A stretch of 64,000 nt of DNA from Methylocystis echinoides (GCF_040687965.1 NZ_CP156084.1:1853501-1917500), one strand, 5' to 3'. Positions 23,210 through 33,830 are shown, counted from the first letter of the stretch. The notes: generated from the letters alone by a model not told the origin. Program-made: numbers and translations.

Positions 23210-24978
23210 CCGGCGGGGCGTCTGCGCAGCGCGACGACGCCTGGACCCGGGCGCGCGTCGCGGCGGCGCTCTTCGCCGTCGATCCCCTGCAGTCCGGCGT
23301 CACGCTGCGCGCCCCGCCCGGACCCGCGCGCGACGCCTGGCTCGCTCTGCTGCGCGCCTATTTGCCCGAAGGCGCGCCGATGCGCCGGGCGCCGCTCGCC
23401 ATCGCCGATGACCGTCTGCTCGGCGGCCTCGACCTCGCCGCGACGCTTCGCGCGGGGCGCCCGATCGCGGAAACCGGCCTCCTCGCGCAGACGGATGGCG
23501 GCGTGCTGGTGCTCGCCATGGCGGAGCGGCACAGCAGCGCGACCGCCGCCCGCTTCGTCGCGGCGCTCGACGACGGCAGGATCGAACTGGCGCGCGACGG
23601 GCTTGCGGGTCGACAAGACTGCCGCGTCGGCCTCGTCGCGCTCGATGAAGGCCATGAGCCCGACGAACGCCCGCCGGCGGCGCTGCTCGATCGCCTCGCC
23701 ATCCATCTCGATCTCGAAGGGCTGCGTCCTTGCGGGGGCCGGGCGTGGGAGGTGACGCCCCAGGACGTCGTCGCGGCGCGGGCGCGCCTTGCCGATGTCG
23801 TGACGCCGCACGAAGCGATCGCCGCGCTGGTCGTCGCCGCGGCGCGTCTCGGCGTTCTCTCCTTGCGCGCGCCCTTGCTGGCGCGCCGCGTGGCGCGGGC
23901 GGCCTGCGCGTTGCGCGGCGGACGCGTCGTCGAAGACGTCGATCTCGAGGTCGCCGCGCGCTACGTCTTGGCGCCGCGCGCCACCTGCCTGCCGGCGCCG
24001 CCCGACGAGACCGCCGACGCGGCGCCCGACGAGACCGACGCGAGCCCCGAGGAGCCGAAAAACGACAACGAAGGGCGAGCTCAGCAGGCGCTGGAGGATG
24101 TCGTCGTCGCCGCCGCCCGCGTAGCGCTTCCAGCCGACCTCTTGGCGCGACTGGAACAAGGCGAACGATCGCGCGCGCCGTCGCCGCGGGGCGGCCATTC
24201 CGGCGCCGAACGCGTGTCGGCGCGCCGCGGCCGCCCGATGAATGTGAGGCGCGGCGCGCCGCGCGACGGCCGTCTCAGCCTGATCGACACGCTTCGGGCC
24301 GCCGCGCCCTGGCAGACGCTGCGCCGCGCCGAAACCCCCGACGCGCCGCCGCTCGCCCTTCGCATCCGCCCTGAAGATTTTCGCGTCAGGCGCTTTCGCG
24401 AGCGGCGCGGCACGGCGGCCATTTTTGTCGTCGACGCTTCCGGCTCCTCCGCCGCGCAGCGGCTGGCCGAAGTCAAAGGCGCGATCGAACTGATGCTCGC
24501 CGACTGTTACGTGCGCCGCGACAGCGTCGCGCTCGTCGCCTTTCGCGGCAAGCGGGCCGAAATCGCCTTGCCGCCGACGCGGGCGCTGGCGCGCGCCAAA
24601 CGGCTGTTGGCGGCGCTGCCCGGCGGCGGCGGCACGCCGCTTGCGCTCGCGCTCGACGCGGCCGCGGCGCTCGCCGACAGCGTCAGGCGCAAGGGGCAGA
24701 CGCCGCTCGTCGTTTTGCTGACCGACGGCAAGGCGAACATCGATCGCGCCGGCGCCCCGGGCCGCGCCCGCGCGCTGGAGGACGCGCTTTCGGCCGCGCG
24801 CGGACTGCGCGACGCAGGCTATGCGGCGCTCGCCGTGGACTCGTCCCCCGTGGCGAGCGGCGCCGACGCGCCGACCCGCAAGATCGCGGACGCCATGCAG
24901 GCCCGCTATCTGCGTTTGCCCTTCGTGGACGCAGCGCGTCTCTCGCAGGCGGTGCGCGCCGCGGCGATCAGCGCGTGA
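23206..24978 (+). CDS. bchD: Magnesium chelatase subunit BchD
   Basis: The 590-residue protein has a degenerate AAA+ domain (residues 1-260), an acidic, proline-rich linker (about 265-290) and a C-terminal von Willebrand A domain with the metal-site motif FVVDASGSSAAQR. BchD is the platform on which the BchI hexamer assembles and contacts BchH. It is in the standard order bchI-bchD-bchO with overlapping starts and stops. The long open frame that begins inside bchI is not its start. Confidence 0.95.
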   Translation: MTGGASAQRDDAWTRARVAAALFAVDPLQSGVTLRAPPGPARDAWLALLRAYLPEGAPMRRAPLAIADDRLLGGLDLAATLRAGRPIAETGLLAQTDGGVLVLAMAERHSSATAARFVAALDDGRIELARDGLAGRQDCRVGLVALDEGHEPDERPPAALLDRLAIHLDLEGLRPCGGRAWEVTPQDVVAARARLADVVTPHEAIAALVVAAARLGVLSLRAPLLARRVARAACALRGGRVVEDVDLEVAARYVLAPRATCLPAPPDETADAAPDETDASPEEPKNDNEGRAQQALEDVVVAAARVALPADLLARLEQGERSRAPSPRGGHSGAERVSARRGRPMNVRRGAPRDGRLSLIDTLRAAAPWQTLRRAETPDAPPLALRIRPEDFRVRRFRERRGTAAIFVVDASGSSAAQRLAEVKGAIELMLADCYVRRDSVALVAFRGKRAEIALPPTRALARAKRLLAALPGGGGTPLALALDAAAALADSVRRKGQTPLVVLLTDGKANIDRAGAPGRARALEDALSAARGLRDAGYAALAVDSSPVASGADAPTRKIADAMQARYLRLPFVDAARLSQAVRAAAISA

Positions 24979-25871
24979 GCGCGCTCGCCTTGTTCGAGCC
25001 GCTCCACCCGCTCACGCTCGCTGAGGTCGGCGCCGATTGGCCGAACCGGGCCTCGAGCCGGATGATCGAGGCGGGCGGCCTCGTCTGGCATGTGCAGATC
25101 ATGGGCGACGGCCCGACCCTGCTGCTGGCGCACGGAACCGGCGCGTCGACGCATTCATGGCGCGATCTCGCGCCGCTTCTTGCAAAACGCTATCGTGTCG
25201 TCGCGCCCGATCTTCCGGGCCATGGCTTCTCGTCCTCGCGCGGCGCGCGCACGCAGTCGCTTCCCGGCATGGCGCGCGCCGTCGCCGCCCTGCTCGACGC
25301 GATCGGCCTGTCGCCCACGATCGCCGTCGGCCATTCGGCGGGCGCGGCCGTGCTGGCGCGGCTTGCGCTCGACGGCGCGATCGCGCCCGAACGGCTCATC
25401 GCGTTGAATGGCGCGCTCGCGCCGTTCGAGGGCGTCGCCGGCTATCTGCTGCCGACGCTGGCCAAGGCGCTGTTTCTCAATCCGCTCGCGCCCCGCTATT
25501 TCGCCTGGAGCGCCAATCGCGCCGCGGTGACGCGCCTTCTCGACGGCACAGGATCGAAAATCGACGCGCGCGGCGTCGCCCTCTACGCGCGGCTTATGCA
25601 GAACCCGGCGCATGTCAACGCCGCGCTCAGCATGATGGCGCATTGGGATCTGCGCGCGCTCAACCGCGACTTGCCGCGCTTGCGCGTGCCCTTTCATCTC
25701 ATCGTCGCCGAGAACGACAAGACGGTTCCCCCCGAAGGCGCGCGCAAAATCGCCGCTCGGCTTACAAACGCGCATCTCCATTCAGTTCAGGGGCTCGGTC
25801 ATCTGGCGCATGAAGAAGCGCCGTCCCGCTTTGCGCAGCTCGTCTTTGACATCGCCGAAAGCGAAACCTGA
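24975..25871 (+). CDS. bchO: BchO, alpha/beta hydrolase of the magnesium chelatase operon
   Basis: This 298-residue alpha/beta hydrolase has [10 protein letters not shown], the nucleophile elbow [13 protein letters not shown] and a C-terminal His in GLGHLAHEE. BchO is nearly always located after bchD and is thought to help Mg-chelatase or remove side products; its reaction is not established. The start is a GTG overlapping the bchD stop. Confidence 0.93.
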   Translation: MSALALFEPLHPLTLAEVGADWPNRASSRMIEAGGLVWHVQIMGDGPTLLLAHGTGASTHSWRDLAPLLAKRYRVVAPDLPGHGFSSSRGARTQSLPGMARAVAALLDAIGLSPTIAVGHSAGAAVLARLALDGAIAPERLIALNGALAPFEGVAGYLLPTLAKALFLNPLAPRYFAWSANRAAVTRLLDGTGSKIDARGVALYARLMQNPAHVNAALSMMAHWDLRALNRDLPRLRVPFHLIVAENDKTVPPEGARKIAARLTNAHLHSVQGLGHLAHEEAPSRFAQLVFDIAESET

Positions 25872-25913
25872 GACCATACGCCGCTGCCCGCGTGCGCGAA
25901 TAAATTTGCAAAG

Positions 25914-25931
25914 TGTCAATTTTGTTTTACG
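25914..25931. promoter_or_regulatory. PpsR-type operator upstream of bchE (one mismatch)
   Basis: TGTCAATTTTGTTTTACG matches TGT-N12-ACA apart from the last base and lies in a short AT-rich stretch 35 bases before the bchE start. It suggests bchE has its own promoter instead of only reading through from bchO. Confidence 0.6.
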
Positions 25932-25965
25932 CTCGGTCCGATTGACGCCCGCGAAAGGGACAGCC

Positions 25966-27624
25966 ATGCGCATCCTCTTCATCCATCCCAATTATCACTC
26001 CGGCGGCGCGGAGATCGCGGGCAATTGGCCGCCAGCCTGGGTCGCCTATCTCTCCGGGGCGTTGAAGAAGGCCGGTTACTCCGACATAAAATTCATCGAC
26101 GCCATGACCTTCGACGTGGGCGACGACGCCCTGCGCGAGGCGATTGTCGATTACGATCCTGACGTCGTCGGCGCCACGTCGATCACGCCGTCGATCTACA
26201 AGGCGCAGCAGGCGCTGAAGCTCGCCAAGGAGGCGGCCCCACGCGCGATCACGGTGCTCGGCGGCGTGCACGCCACTTTCATGTATCGCCAGGTGCTGGC
26301 GGAAGCGCCCTGGATCGACGCCATCGTGCGCGGCGAAGGCGAGGAAATCATCGTCAATCTCATCCGCGCCATCGACGAAAAACGCTGGCCTGCCGAACGC
26401 GAGACGATCAAGGGCCTCGCCTATGCGCAGGACGGCAAGGTCGTCGCGACGGCCGCCGCGCCGACCGTGAAGAATATCGACGACATCGTCGCCGACTGGG
26501 GCATTCTGAACTGGGAAAAATATAATTACATCCCGCTCGGCGTGAAGGTCGCCATCCCCAATATGGCGCGAGGCTGCCCCTTTACTTGTAGCTTCTGCAG
26601 CCAGTGGAAATTCTGGCGCGACTACCGCATTCGCGATCCGAAGAAAGTCGTCGACGAGATCGAAACGCTGATGCGCGATCATGGAGTCGGCTTTTTCATC
26701 CTCGCCGACGAGGAGCCGACGATCAACAAGAAGAAATTCGTCGCCTTCTGCCAGGAGCTGATCGACCGCAAGCTCGACATCCTCTGGGGAATCAATACGC
26801 GCGTCACCGACATCTTGCGCGACGAAGCGCTTCTGCCCTTCTACCGCAAGGCCGGGTTGATCCATGTCTCGCTCGGCACCGAAGCGGCGGCGCAGCTCAA
26901 ACTCGATCTCTTCAACAAGGAGACGACGGTCGCGCAGAACAAGCGCGCGGTCGAATTGTTGCGCAATGCGGGCATTGTCGTCGAGGCGCAATTCATCGTC
27001 GGTCTCGAGAATGAGACGGCCGAAACGCTGGAAGAGACCTATCGCATGGCGCAGGACTGGAAACCCGACCTCGCCAATTGGTCGATGTATACGCCTTGGC
27101 CTTTCTCCGATCTCTTCAAGGAGCTCGGCGACAAGGTCGAGATCTTCGACTACGAGAAATACAATTTCGTTACGCCCATCATCAAGCCGCAGGCGATGGA
27201 CCGCGGCGAACTGCTCGACCGCGTGATGAACAATTACCGCCGCTTCTATATGAAAAAGGCGCTGTTTTCCTATCCCTGGGCGGGCAGCGGCCAGCGCCGA
27301 CGCTATCTTCTCGGCTGTCTGAAGGCTTTCCTCAAGGCCGGCTTCGAGCGCAAATTCTACGACCTCGGCAAGGTCGACTATTGGGGGCCGCAGTCGCGCA
27401 AGAAGGTAAAATTCGACTTCGACACGACGCGACAGCGCGCGGCGGACGAGGATGTCGAGTGGCAGGTCACGCACAACCGGCCCGCCAGCACAATGCACGA
27501 GGCGGCCCAGGCGATGGCCTGCGGCGGGAGCAAACAGCAGTTCGAGGAGGCGCTGAGCGAGGCGCCGCTCGACGCCGTGATCGCGCAGGAAAGCGCCAAA
27601 GCGCATGAACATCGCGTTCATTGA
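25966..27624 (+). CDS. bchE: Anaerobic Mg-protoporphyrin monomethyl ester cyclase BchE
   Basis: BchE is the oxygen-independent, B12-dependent radical-SAM enzyme that forms ring E of protochlorophyllide. The 552-residue protein has an N-terminal B12-binding-like domain ([26 protein letters not shown]) and the radical-SAM cluster motif C204-x3-C208-x2-C211. The ATG at 25966 follows GAAAGGGA. No aerobic cyclase (acsF) is present in this window, so as far as visible the pathway relies on the low-oxygen enzyme. The end overlaps bchJ by 20 bases. Confidence 0.96.
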   Translation: MRILFIHPNYHSGGAEIAGNWPPAWVAYLSGALKKAGYSDIKFIDAMTFDVGDDALREAIVDYDPDVVGATSITPSIYKAQQALKLAKEAAPRAITVLGGVHATFMYRQVLAEAPWIDAIVRGEGEEIIVNLIRAIDEKRWPAERETIKGLAYAQDGKVVATAAAPTVKNIDDIVADWGILNWEKYNYIPLGVKVAIPNMARGCPFTCSFCSQWKFWRDYRIRDPKKVVDEIETLMRDHGVGFFILADEEPTINKKKFVAFCQELIDRKLDILWGINTRVTDILRDEALLPFYRKAGLIHVSLGTEAAAQLKLDLFNKETTVAQNKRAVELLRNAGIVVEAQFIVGLENETAETLEETYRMAQDWKPDLANWSMYTPWPFSDLFKELGDKVEIFDYEKYNFVTPIIKPQAMDRGELLDRVMNNYRRFYMKKALFSYPWAGSGQRRRYLLGCLKAFLKAGFERKFYDLGKVDYWGPQSRKKVKFDFDTTRQRAADEDVEWQVTHNRPASTMHEAAQAMACGGSKQQFEEALSEAPLDAVIAQESAKAHEHRVH

Positions 27625-28216
27625 GGCGGCGAACAAACCGGCCGTCATCGGCCCCAACGCCATCACCCGCATGGCGGAAGCCTTGTCGGCTGCGGGCGAC
27701 GATTCGCTCTGCGAGGAGATTTTCGCGTCCGCAGGGCTGACCAAATATCTTGCGGAGCCGCCGACGCAGATGGTTTTGGAAACGGACGTCGCCAAGCTGC
27801 ATCGCGTCGCAATTGACAGGCTGGGCGAATCCCGAGCGGCGGATGTTTCGCGAGACGCGGGACGGCGGACGGGCGACTATCTCCTGACGCATCGCATTCC
27901 GCCAATGGCGCAACGCGTCTTGAAGAGAATGCCGCGCGCGCTGGCGGCCCGCATTCTCGTCGCGGCGATCGCGCGCCATGCCTGGACTTTCGCCGGCGGC
28001 GGAGATTTCGGCTATGCGTTTTCGACGACGCTCACGCTGCGGCTGAAGGGCTCGCCAATCTGCAAGGAGCTCCACACGCGCGAACCTGCTTGCGCTTATT
28101 TCGCCGCGACATTCGAGCGCGTGTTCGGCGCAATGCTGGGACCAGGAGTCCGCGTCGTGGAAACAGCATGCGAGGCGACCGGCGGGCCGGCCTGCGTTTT
28201 CGAGGTTCGCTGGTAG
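27605..28216 (+). CDS. bchJ: BchJ, V4R-domain protein of bacteriochlorophyll synthesis
   Basis: The 203-residue protein has the V4R-type fold seen in BchJ, with conserved [12 protein letters not shown] near the N-terminus and CHARACTERISTIC cysteines near the C-terminus ([18 protein letters not shown]). BchJ was once proposed as the 4-vinyl reductase, but is now viewed as an accessory that binds or channels a porphyrin intermediate. It overlaps the end of bchE, the usual pairing. Confidence 0.92.
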   Translation: MNIAFIEAANKPAVIGPNAITRMAEALSAAGDDSLCEEIFASAGLTKYLAEPPTQMVLETDVAKLHRVAIDRLGESRAADVSRDAGRRTGDYLLTHRIPPMAQRVLKRMPRALAARILVAAIARHAWTFAGGGDFGYAFSTTLTLRLKGSPICKELHTREPACAYFAATFERVFGAMLGPGVRVVETACEATGGPACVFEVRW

Positions 28217-28225
28217 CGCGCCCGG

Positions 28226-28555
28226 CTAATTCGCCGGGACGAGCCAGTCTTCCGCCGGCGGATAGCCTTCGCCGACCGCCATCCGGTAATGCAGCGTCAA
28301 CCCGTTGATCGCCTTGCGCAGCGCATCGCCGGGCGAATCGGCCTCCGAGGCGCAGCTCCAGTTGGGGCAGGGTTGACGCGGCGTCTTGATCGCGTGGCTC
28401 TGACGATAGACGATGCGCGATCCCCATGTGCGACGTAAGCGGATGGTGACGACCGTCTGCAGCGCGCCCACGCGGATCAGAAACGCGCCTTCCTCGTCAC
28501 GCCTCTGCACAATGCTGATGCAGTCGTCCTGCAAGGCCTTGTCGACTGTGCACAC
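28226..28555 (-). CDS. Small hypothetical protein downstream of pufC
   Basis: This 109-residue soluble protein has cysteines at both ends of the chain and a central PCPNWSC segment. The GTG at 28555 is preferred, with GAAAGG 9 bases before it. It is on the same strand as pufC, 96 bases further on, so it could be a distal member of the puf operon. It is convergent with bchJ. I do not recognise the family. Confidence 0.55.
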   Translation of the reverse strand: MCTVDKALQDDCISIVQRRDEEGAFLIRVGALQTVVTIRLRRTWGSRIVYRQSHAIKTPRQPCPNWSCASEADSPGDALRKAINGLTLHYRMAVGEGYPPAEDWLVPAN

Positions 28556-28651
28556 GGTCAAGTCCTTTCATTTTCCTCCGAGAAACGGAAAGCCTCTTAT
28601 GCGCCGCGTGAGGCAGCCTGGCCGGAGGGCGCCGACCAGGCGTCGCTTAGA

Positions 28652-29680
28652 TCAGGGCCTCGCCTTGCCGCCGAGCTCGGGAAAGTCCTTCGCCATGCTT
28701 TGGCCCAGAAGCGGCTTGCTCGCCCCCTGATGACACGTGGCGCAATTGGCTTTCGGACTGTCGCCGAGCGGACCGAGCCGATTCGCCGGATAGGTCGCAT
28801 GCAGCGGTTCGAGATAGACGGCGTTTAGTTCGCGCATCATGTCGAGAGCGTTGTAGGCGACGGCGCGTTGCGGGTTGCTTTGGTCCCAACCGGCCCAAAA
28901 GCGCGAATTGTGACAGAAGCCGCAATTGACGCCCAACGCCTCCGACATGTGGATCATCAGCGCATAGGTTTGCTGGGTCTGCTGGAGCGAGGCGTTCGAC
29001 GTTCCCTCAGGCAAGGCCGTGGTGGCTTGCACGCGGATCTTGTCGTCGCCGAGGAGATGCGGATTGAACGGATCAACCGGCATGGTCGTCAGGCCGTTCG
29101 ACTTCGTCGGATGGCCAAAGCCGTAATTATGCGCCGACATGCCGCCCGCATGCGGACCGCCCTGATTCTCGAACCAGATGTTGCTCGGCACGGGCTGGCC
29201 GCGGTGACACGTGTAACAGGTCACGCCCGTGTCGGCGACATGCGACGTGTAAGCCGTGTTGATCTGGCGGTTCATCTCCAGCATGCGCCGCGCGACGATC
29301 TTCGTATAAAGCCCGTCGTCGGCCAGATTCTCCGTGTTATGGCAATAGGCGCAGCCCTGCTCGGGCGACACCCATTGCGTGATCGCGACCATCACACGGT
29401 TGAACTGCTCGGTGCTGAGGTCGGTGAGCACCTTCACATTCTTATAGGCCTGCGTCGCGCGCTCGCCGGAAGGGTCTGCCTTGTCGATTGCCGCCGGCAA
29501 CGCGTTGGCCGCTTCGAGAATGCGCTTGTCTTGCGCGCTGATCAGCTGTTGCTGGCCGACGCCGCGAAAGCCGGTCTGCACGCCGTAGATCGGCGGAAGC
29601 ACCCAGCCCGCGGTCACCAGCATGGCGATGGTCAGAAGCGTCGCGATGACGGCCCCGAGCAGAGAGAGAGCGATTCTCAT
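28652..29680 (-). CDS. pufC: Reaction-centre tetraheme cytochrome c subunit PufC
   Basis: PufC feeds electrons from soluble carriers to the photo-oxidised special pair on the periplasmic face. The 342-residue protein has four heme sites: CAYCH (110-114), CYTCH (155-159), CGFCH (253-257) and CATCH (313-317). An N-terminal hydrophobic segment (residues 5-28) lacks the lipobox cysteine seen in some homologues, so it is probably held by an uncleaved helix. It starts inside the pufM stop. Longer readings through pufM are in the wrong frame. Confidence 0.97.
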   Translation of the reverse strand: MRIALSLLGAVIATLLTIAMLVTAGWVLPPIYGVQTGFRGVGQQQLISAQDKRILEAANALPAAIDKADPSGERATQAYKNVKVLTDLSTEQFNRVMVAITQWVSPEQGCAYCHNTENLADDGLYTKIVARRMLEMNRQINTAYTSHVADTGVTCYTCHRGQPVPSNIWFENQGGPHAGGMSAHNYGFGHPTKSNGLTTMPVDPFNPHLLGDDKIRVQATTALPEGTSNASLQQTQQTYALMIHMSEALGVNCGFCHNSRFWAGWDQSNPQRAVAYNALDMMRELNAVYLEPLHATYPANRLGPLGDSPKANCATCHQGASKPLLGQSMAKDFPELGGKARP

Positions 29681-30651
29681 TGCGCGCCTCCCGTGGCGAG
29701 AGCCGGATCGACGACGGGCGGGAAGACATGCGGATATTGTGGCGCAATCCCGTGCACGACGCCCCATAGATACCAATTGTCGACGACCGTGCCCGTGAGA
29801 AGGATGCCGATGCCGCCCGTCAGCGGCGTCAGCACCGCAAACCACCAGGCCCAGCGATGGATCGACTCCATCGTCGCGTTGAAGCCCATCGTCCAGCGCC
29901 AGAACAACGCCGCACGCTCGGAGGCCGTGCCGCGATCGAGAATCTGTTCGATCTCGCGTTCGCCCCCGAAACGTCCCACCGCGAGAATGGTCGCGCCATG
30001 CATGGCGAAGAGCAGCGCCGAGCCATAGAGGAACGCGATGGAGAGCATATGGAAGGGATTGTAGAAGAGATTGCCGTAGCGGATCGAAAACGCCGCGGTC
30101 CAGTCGAGATGCGGAAAGATCCCGAATGGCACAGCCTCGCTCCAGCTCCCCATCAGCAGCGGCCGGATGAAACCGAGCACGAGATAAAGCCAGATCGCCG
30201 AGAGAAAGGCCCAGGCCGTATGCGTGCCGAGCCCCAGCGCCCGGGCGCGCCGATAGACGCGCCACCACCACAGCAGCACCGACGCGGTGAGGAAAAAGCC
30301 GGCGATGAGCCACCACCCGCCTTCGCTGAGCGGCGGCAGGATCTGGACGCCATATTGCGGTTTCGGCGGTTCGAGCGCGAGCCAAGGCAATTGGCGCACG
30401 AACTGGATGGGGTCCCAGTTCACCGAGGCCCACATGTTGAGGCCGATGATCTCGAAGGCGATGAAGCCGAAGAGAAGCGACACGAGGCCGGTGTAACCGA
30501 GATAGATCGGGCCGATCTGCGCATTGCCGAGACGGCCGAGCAGATAGGAGAAGGTCGCAGAGCTGCGATCCTCGTTGAGGATCGGGACGCCCGCCTCCGC
30601 CGCGGCGCCGCGAACCTGCACCTGCGTGAAGATGTTTTGATAATAGGCCAC
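29677..30651 (-). CDS. pufM: Photosynthetic reaction centre M subunit
   Basis: The 324-residue protein with five membrane helices binds bacteriochlorophyll, bacteriopheophytin, quinone and the non-heme iron. [12 protein letters not shown] at the N-terminus is diagnostic. The histidine in [13 protein letters not shown] corresponds to the special-pair ligand region, and further His residues ([16 protein letters not shown]) match iron ligands. Start is the GTG at 30651 with AAGGGAGAG upstream. It follows pufL by 17 bases and overlaps pufC. Confidence 0.97.
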   Translation of the reverse strand: MAYYQNIFTQVQVRGAAAEAGVPILNEDRSSATFSYLLGRLGNAQIGPIYLGYTGLVSLLFGFIAFEIIGLNMWASVNWDPIQFVRQLPWLALEPPKPQYGVQILPPLSEGGWWLIAGFFLTASVLLWWWRVYRRARALGLGTHTAWAFLSAIWLYLVLGFIRPLLMGSWSEAVPFGIFPHLDWTAAFSIRYGNLFYNPFHMLSIAFLYGSALLFAMHGATILAVGRFGGEREIEQILDRGTASERAALFWRWTMGFNATMESIHRWAWWFAVLTPLTGGIGILLTGTVVDNWYLWGVVHGIAPQYPHVFPPVVDPALATGGAQ

Positions 30652-30668
30652 GGATTCTCTCCCTTGCC

Positions 30669-31493
30669 TCAGCGCCAGACGGGAAGATTGAGCCACCAGT
30701 TCCACCACTCGGGCCAGCCGCGAGTCCAGAACGGGCCGCTGATGATCATGCACACGGCGCTGAAGAAGACGGCCGCAAGCGCGAGAAACAGACCGAGCCG
30801 ATGGATGCCCAGCGTGCCGATCGAATAGCCCATGACGTCGCGGAAAAAAGTGTCTTCGTATTCGGGGGTCTTGACCGCCTCGCCCTTCGGCGGATTGGTC
30901 GCCGACAGCACGAGGGCGCCATGCAGGGACAAGGCGAAACATGTCGCAAAGAAGAACGACACGGCGATCATATGGGCGGGATTATAGTGGAAATGCAGAT
31001 ACTGGTAGCCGGTGTTCGAGACCCAGTCGAGGTGGCTGATGATGCCGTAGGGGAAGCCGTATCCCCAGGCGCCGAGGAGCAATGGCCTGATGATGACCAG
31101 CGACACATAGGCGAAAATCGCAAAGCCGAAAGCGACCGGCACGTGATAGCCGATGCCGAGCTTGCGACAGATTTCGACTTCTCGCAGCGCCCAGGACACG
31201 AAGGCGCCGGTCGCGCAGATCGTGATGATCTGCCACAGACCGCCTTCCTTTAGAGGCGCGAGCGCAAGGCCGTATTTGAGATCGGGCGGCGCGATGTTGA
31301 TCTGCCACAGATTCCAGGTCGGCCCCAGCGCCGCGCCCCAGATGATGAGCGCCGTGCCCAGACCCGCGAAGATGACGGTCGTGACGCCGAAGAAGCCGAC
31401 ATAGAAGGGACCGACCCAGAAATCGAAGAGGTCGCCGCCGATGAGCGTGCCTCCGCGCACGCGATATTTTCTCTCGAAACTCAGCATGGCCAT
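30669..31493 (-). CDS. pufL: Photosynthetic reaction centre L subunit
   Basis: The 274-residue L subunit has five helices, the typical opening [20 protein letters not shown], special-pair and iron-ligand histidines in [18 protein letters not shown] and IHRLGLF. Length is usual. The ATG at 31493 has GGAGG 7 bases upstream. It is separated from pufA by 88 bases with a strong hairpin, which is expected for the puf transcript. Confidence 0.97.
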   Translation of the reverse strand: MAMLSFERKYRVRGGTLIGGDLFDFWVGPFYVGFFGVTTVIFAGLGTALIIWGAALGPTWNLWQINIAPPDLKYGLALAPLKEGGLWQIITICATGAFVSWALREVEICRKLGIGYHVPVAFGFAIFAYVSLVIIRPLLLGAWGYGFPYGIISHLDWVSNTGYQYLHFHYNPAHMIAVSFFFATCFALSLHGALVLSATNPPKGEAVKTPEYEDTFFRDVMGYSIGTLGIHRLGLFLALAAVFFSAVCMIISGPFWTRGWPEWWNWWLNLPVWR

Positions 31494-31528
31494 GGCCGCG
31501 CCTCCGATGGGAAATCAACGTTTTTTGG

Positions 31529-31566
31529 GCCGCGGGCGGAAACGGGACGGCGCATCCGTCCGCGGC
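31529..31566 (-). promoter_or_regulatory. pufA-pufL intercistronic RNA hairpin
   Basis: On the minus strand an outer stem GCCGCGG/CCGCGGC (7 bp) encloses an inner GACGG/CCGTC hairpin, followed by an A-rich run. Such a structure between pufA and pufL protects the pufBA part of the message in other purple bacteria, giving more LH1 than reaction centre. Function is inferred from position and fold. Confidence 0.7.
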
Positions 31567-31581
31567 GAGACAGCAAAGCGA

Positions 31582-31767
31582 TTAGCCGAACGATGTCGGC
31601 GCAAGCGTTTCGATCTGTCCGGTCTTCTGCACGCGCGGCCCTTCCAGCCAATTGAACCGGTCGGTGCTGAGCAGGATGAAGTGGATCAGCAGGGCCAGCG
31701 TGAACAGGAAGGCGCCCAGCGCGACGAGCACGCGGCGGGGATCGAAAAGCAGCCATATCTTGTACAT
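31582..31767 (-). CDS. pufA: LH1 alpha polypeptide
   Basis: A 61-residue light-harvesting 1 alpha chain: [19 protein letters not shown], then His29 in [10 protein letters not shown] as bacteriochlorophyll ligand, and FNWLEG after the helix. The ATG at 31767 has AGGAG 6 bases upstream; the TTG two codons earlier is less likely. It follows pufB by 12 bases. Confidence 0.97.
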   Translation of the reverse strand: MYKIWLLFDPRRVLVALGAFLFTLALLIHFILLSTDRFNWLEGPRVQKTGQIETLAPTSFG

Positions 31768-31779
31768 GGCCAACTCCTA

Positions 31780-32004
31780 TTAGCCGATGAGGGTCAGCGC
31801 GGCGTGCGCAGCGTTGGTCACGCCGTCGAGCAGCGCGTATCCTTTGGGGCCGGGCAGCCAGGGTCGCCAGTTCCACACCAGCACATGCGCGATGATCGCG
31901 ATGACAGTGAAGATCAGGAAGCTTTTGATGAAGAGACTATGGAACTCCACAGCCTCTGCCTCTGTCAGTCCCGACAGAGAACTCCGCTCTTTATCGATGG
32001 CCAT
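31780..32004 (-). CDS. pufB: LH1 beta polypeptide
   Basis: A 74-residue light-harvesting 1 beta chain with GLTEAEAVEFHSLFIKSF, His22 on the cytoplasmic side, His40 as bacteriochlorophyll ligand, and WNWRPWLPGP at the periplasmic end. A C-terminal extension of about 20 residues makes it longer than many LH1 beta chains. The ATG at 32004 follows GGAG. Confidence 0.96.
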   Translation of the reverse strand: MAIDKERSSLSGLTEAEAVEFHSLFIKSFLIFTVIAIIAHVLVWNWRPWLPGPKGYALLDGVTNAAHAALTLIG

Positions 32005-32095
32005 GATTGACTCCGTTAGCAATGCCGCGCACGCCTTACGCGGCCGAAGCATCGCGGCCCTCAAAAAAGGTCGCGACAGGCGTTCCGCACCGGGC

Positions 32096-32338
32096 TTAAT
32101 CCCGGGCGAAGCTCTGCAGCATGGCCCGCGCCATCAGCGCATATGAAATTGCAATGGACAGGTTCTCGCGCGTCTCGCCGATCACGGATTTTGGCGGCGA
32201 CCCGTCTTCGGCGGAAAACGGCAGCGCGCGCCAGATAAGGGCGGCGGCGAGAAACACGGGAAAGAGCGCGCCAAACAGCAGCGACGCTTTGAATCCCCCG
32301 CCGCGAGTCGATGGAGGCGAATAGGTCGTCGAACTCAT
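32096..32338 (-). CDS. Small membrane protein between bchZ and pufB (PufQ-like)
   Basis: The 80-residue protein has a single hydrophobic helix (about residues 18-40) and a C-terminal amphipathic stretch. It occupies the place of pufQ, a small membrane protein that assists bacteriochlorophyll supply. It shares size, one helix and a charged tail with PufQ, but I cannot claim strong sequence similarity. The ATG at 32338 has AGGAAGGAG upstream, and bchZ ends 37 bases before it. Confidence 0.65.
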   Translation of the reverse strand: MSSTTYSPPSTRGGGFKASLLFGALFPVFLAAALIWRALPFSAEDGSPPKSVIGETRENLSIAISYALMARAMLQSFARD

Positions 32339-32375
32339 GGCTTCTCCTTCCTTGCGAAACGTCTGACGGCGCCGA

Positions 32376-33830
32376 TCATGCGCTCGTCTCCATCACCAGC
32401 CTGCGGGCATGTTCGACGCTCGGCGTCGTGACCGCTGCGTCGCCAGCATGGCGCGCCGCGTTTTCCGCGGCGTCGCGGAGCCGTTTGGCCGCGGAAATGC
32501 GCATGAGAACGGGCGTCGCCTCGACAAGGTCGTCGAGCAAGCGTCTCGCCGCGTCCTCCCAGGGGATTTCGCGGTGAAGCCGCGACGGCGTCGGGGCCAC
32601 CTTGTCGAGCTCCGTTCCGAGCGGCAGGATGTTGAACAAAGCGTCGAAGAGCGCGTTGCAGACTTCCTGCACGAGATAGACCGCGCCGGCGTAGCCCATG
32701 AAGGGCGTGCCGGTGTGGCGCCGGATGATGGCGCCGGGGAAAGACGCCGGCACATAGATGGCGCGCCCGCCGGCTTCGGCGGCGTACATGCGTTCGTTGT
32801 AGCTGCCGAAGAGAACCAACGGCGGCGTCTCGTGAATGGCCTTGCGCACCGCGGCATTGTCGGTCTTTTCGCCGGCCTTGCGTCCGATCGCGAAGGCGCA
32901 CGGCAGGCCCATTTCGTCTTCGAGGAAATGCCGCAGGCCGCGCGCGTAAGTCTCCGTCGCGACGACGCCGAAGGAGGCCGTGCCAAAGAAGTCCTGCGTA
33001 ACAGAGCGCCAGAGATCCCAAAGCGGCTTGATCGTCGTGTGTTTCTCGCGCTCGATGAAAGGCTCCGGATCGAGCCCGAGCTCCTCGCCGAGCCTTCGGA
33101 GAAACTTCGTCGTGCTGTGCAGGCCGATCGGCGCCTGAAGATAGGGACGATCCAGCGCCTCGCAGAGCTGGCGGCCGAATTCGCGGTACATGCAGATGTT
33201 GACGTCGGCGTCCGCGAGGCGCGGCGTGTCGGCGATATGGCTGCCGAGCGGAAACACCATATTGACCTCGGCGCCGACGCCTTCGACGAGGCGGCGGATC
33301 TCGGCGAGATCGGACGGCATGTTGAAGACGCCGTAGCAGGGGCCGATGATGTTGACGCGCGGCTTCTCGCCTGGCGCGCGCGCCTTTCGCGGCGGCGCGC
33401 GGCCCTTCTTCACGCCATATTCGCTCCACAGCCAGCTCATGGCGCGATTGGCGCATTGCCACTGGTCTTCGTCGATCGTGCGCGGCAGGAAGCGTTGAAT
33501 GCCGGTGCCTTCCGGCGTCACGCCGCCGCCGATCATTTCCGCGATGGATCCCGTCACGACGATGCTCGGCAGATCGGGATCGAGCGTCGCATGCGCGCGC
33601 TTCATCGCGCCCTCGGTGCCGTGGCGGCCGAGCTCTTCTTCCGACAATCCGGTGACGACGATCGGCAGTTCGTGCGGCGGCAAGGCGTCCGTATAATGCA
33701 ACACCGACGTGACGGGCAGATTCTCGCAGCCGACCGGGCCGTCGATGACGACCTGCAGGCCCTTGATCGCCGTGAAGACATAGACGGCGCCCCAGTAGCC
33801 GCCGGCCCGGTCGTGGTCGAGGACTAGCAT
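32376..33830 (-). CDS. bchZ: Chlorophyllide a reductase subunit BchZ
   Basis: BchZ and BchY form the NifDK-like catalytic part of chlorophyllide a oxidoreductase, which reduces ring B to give the bacteriochlorin. The 484-residue protein contains [29 protein letters not shown] (cluster-ligating Cys) and the BchZ/BchB-type C-terminal helical extension [16 protein letters not shown]. Its start overlaps the bchY stop by 7 bases. Confidence 0.96.
   Translation of the reverse strand: MLVLDHDRAGGYWGAVYVFTAIKGLQVVIDGPVGCENLPVTSVLHYTDALPPHELPIVVTGLSEEELGRHGTEGAMKRAHATLDPDLPSIVVTGSIAEMIGGGVTPEGTGIQRFLPRTIDEDQWQCANRAMSWLWSEYGVKKGRAPPRKARAPGEKPRVNIIGPCYGVFNMPSDLAEIRRLVEGVGAEVNMVFPLGSHIADTPRLADADVNICMYREFGRQLCEALDRPYLQAPIGLHSTTKFLRRLGEELGLDPEPFIEREKHTTIKPLWDLWRSVTQDFFGTASFGVVATETYARGLRHFLEDEMGLPCAFAIGRKAGEKTDNAAVRKAIHETPPLVLFGSYNERMYAAEAGGRAIYVPASFPGAIIRRHTGTPFMGYAGAVYLVQEVCNALFDALFNILPLGTELDKVAPTPSRLHREIPWEDAARRLLDDLVEATPVLMRISAAKRLRDAAENAARHAGDAAVTTPSVEHARRLVMETSA

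Noticed and set aside
28592..28641. Inverted repeats after pufC as a terminator
   Set aside because: The stems are only 5-6 bp and no clear T-run follows; readthrough into the next gene is as likely.
32090..32105. CCGGG/CCCGG repeat at the end of the PufQ-like gene
   Set aside because: The stem is only 5 bp and partly inside the gene; a T-run lies about 20 bases away, so evidence for a terminator or processing site is insufficient.
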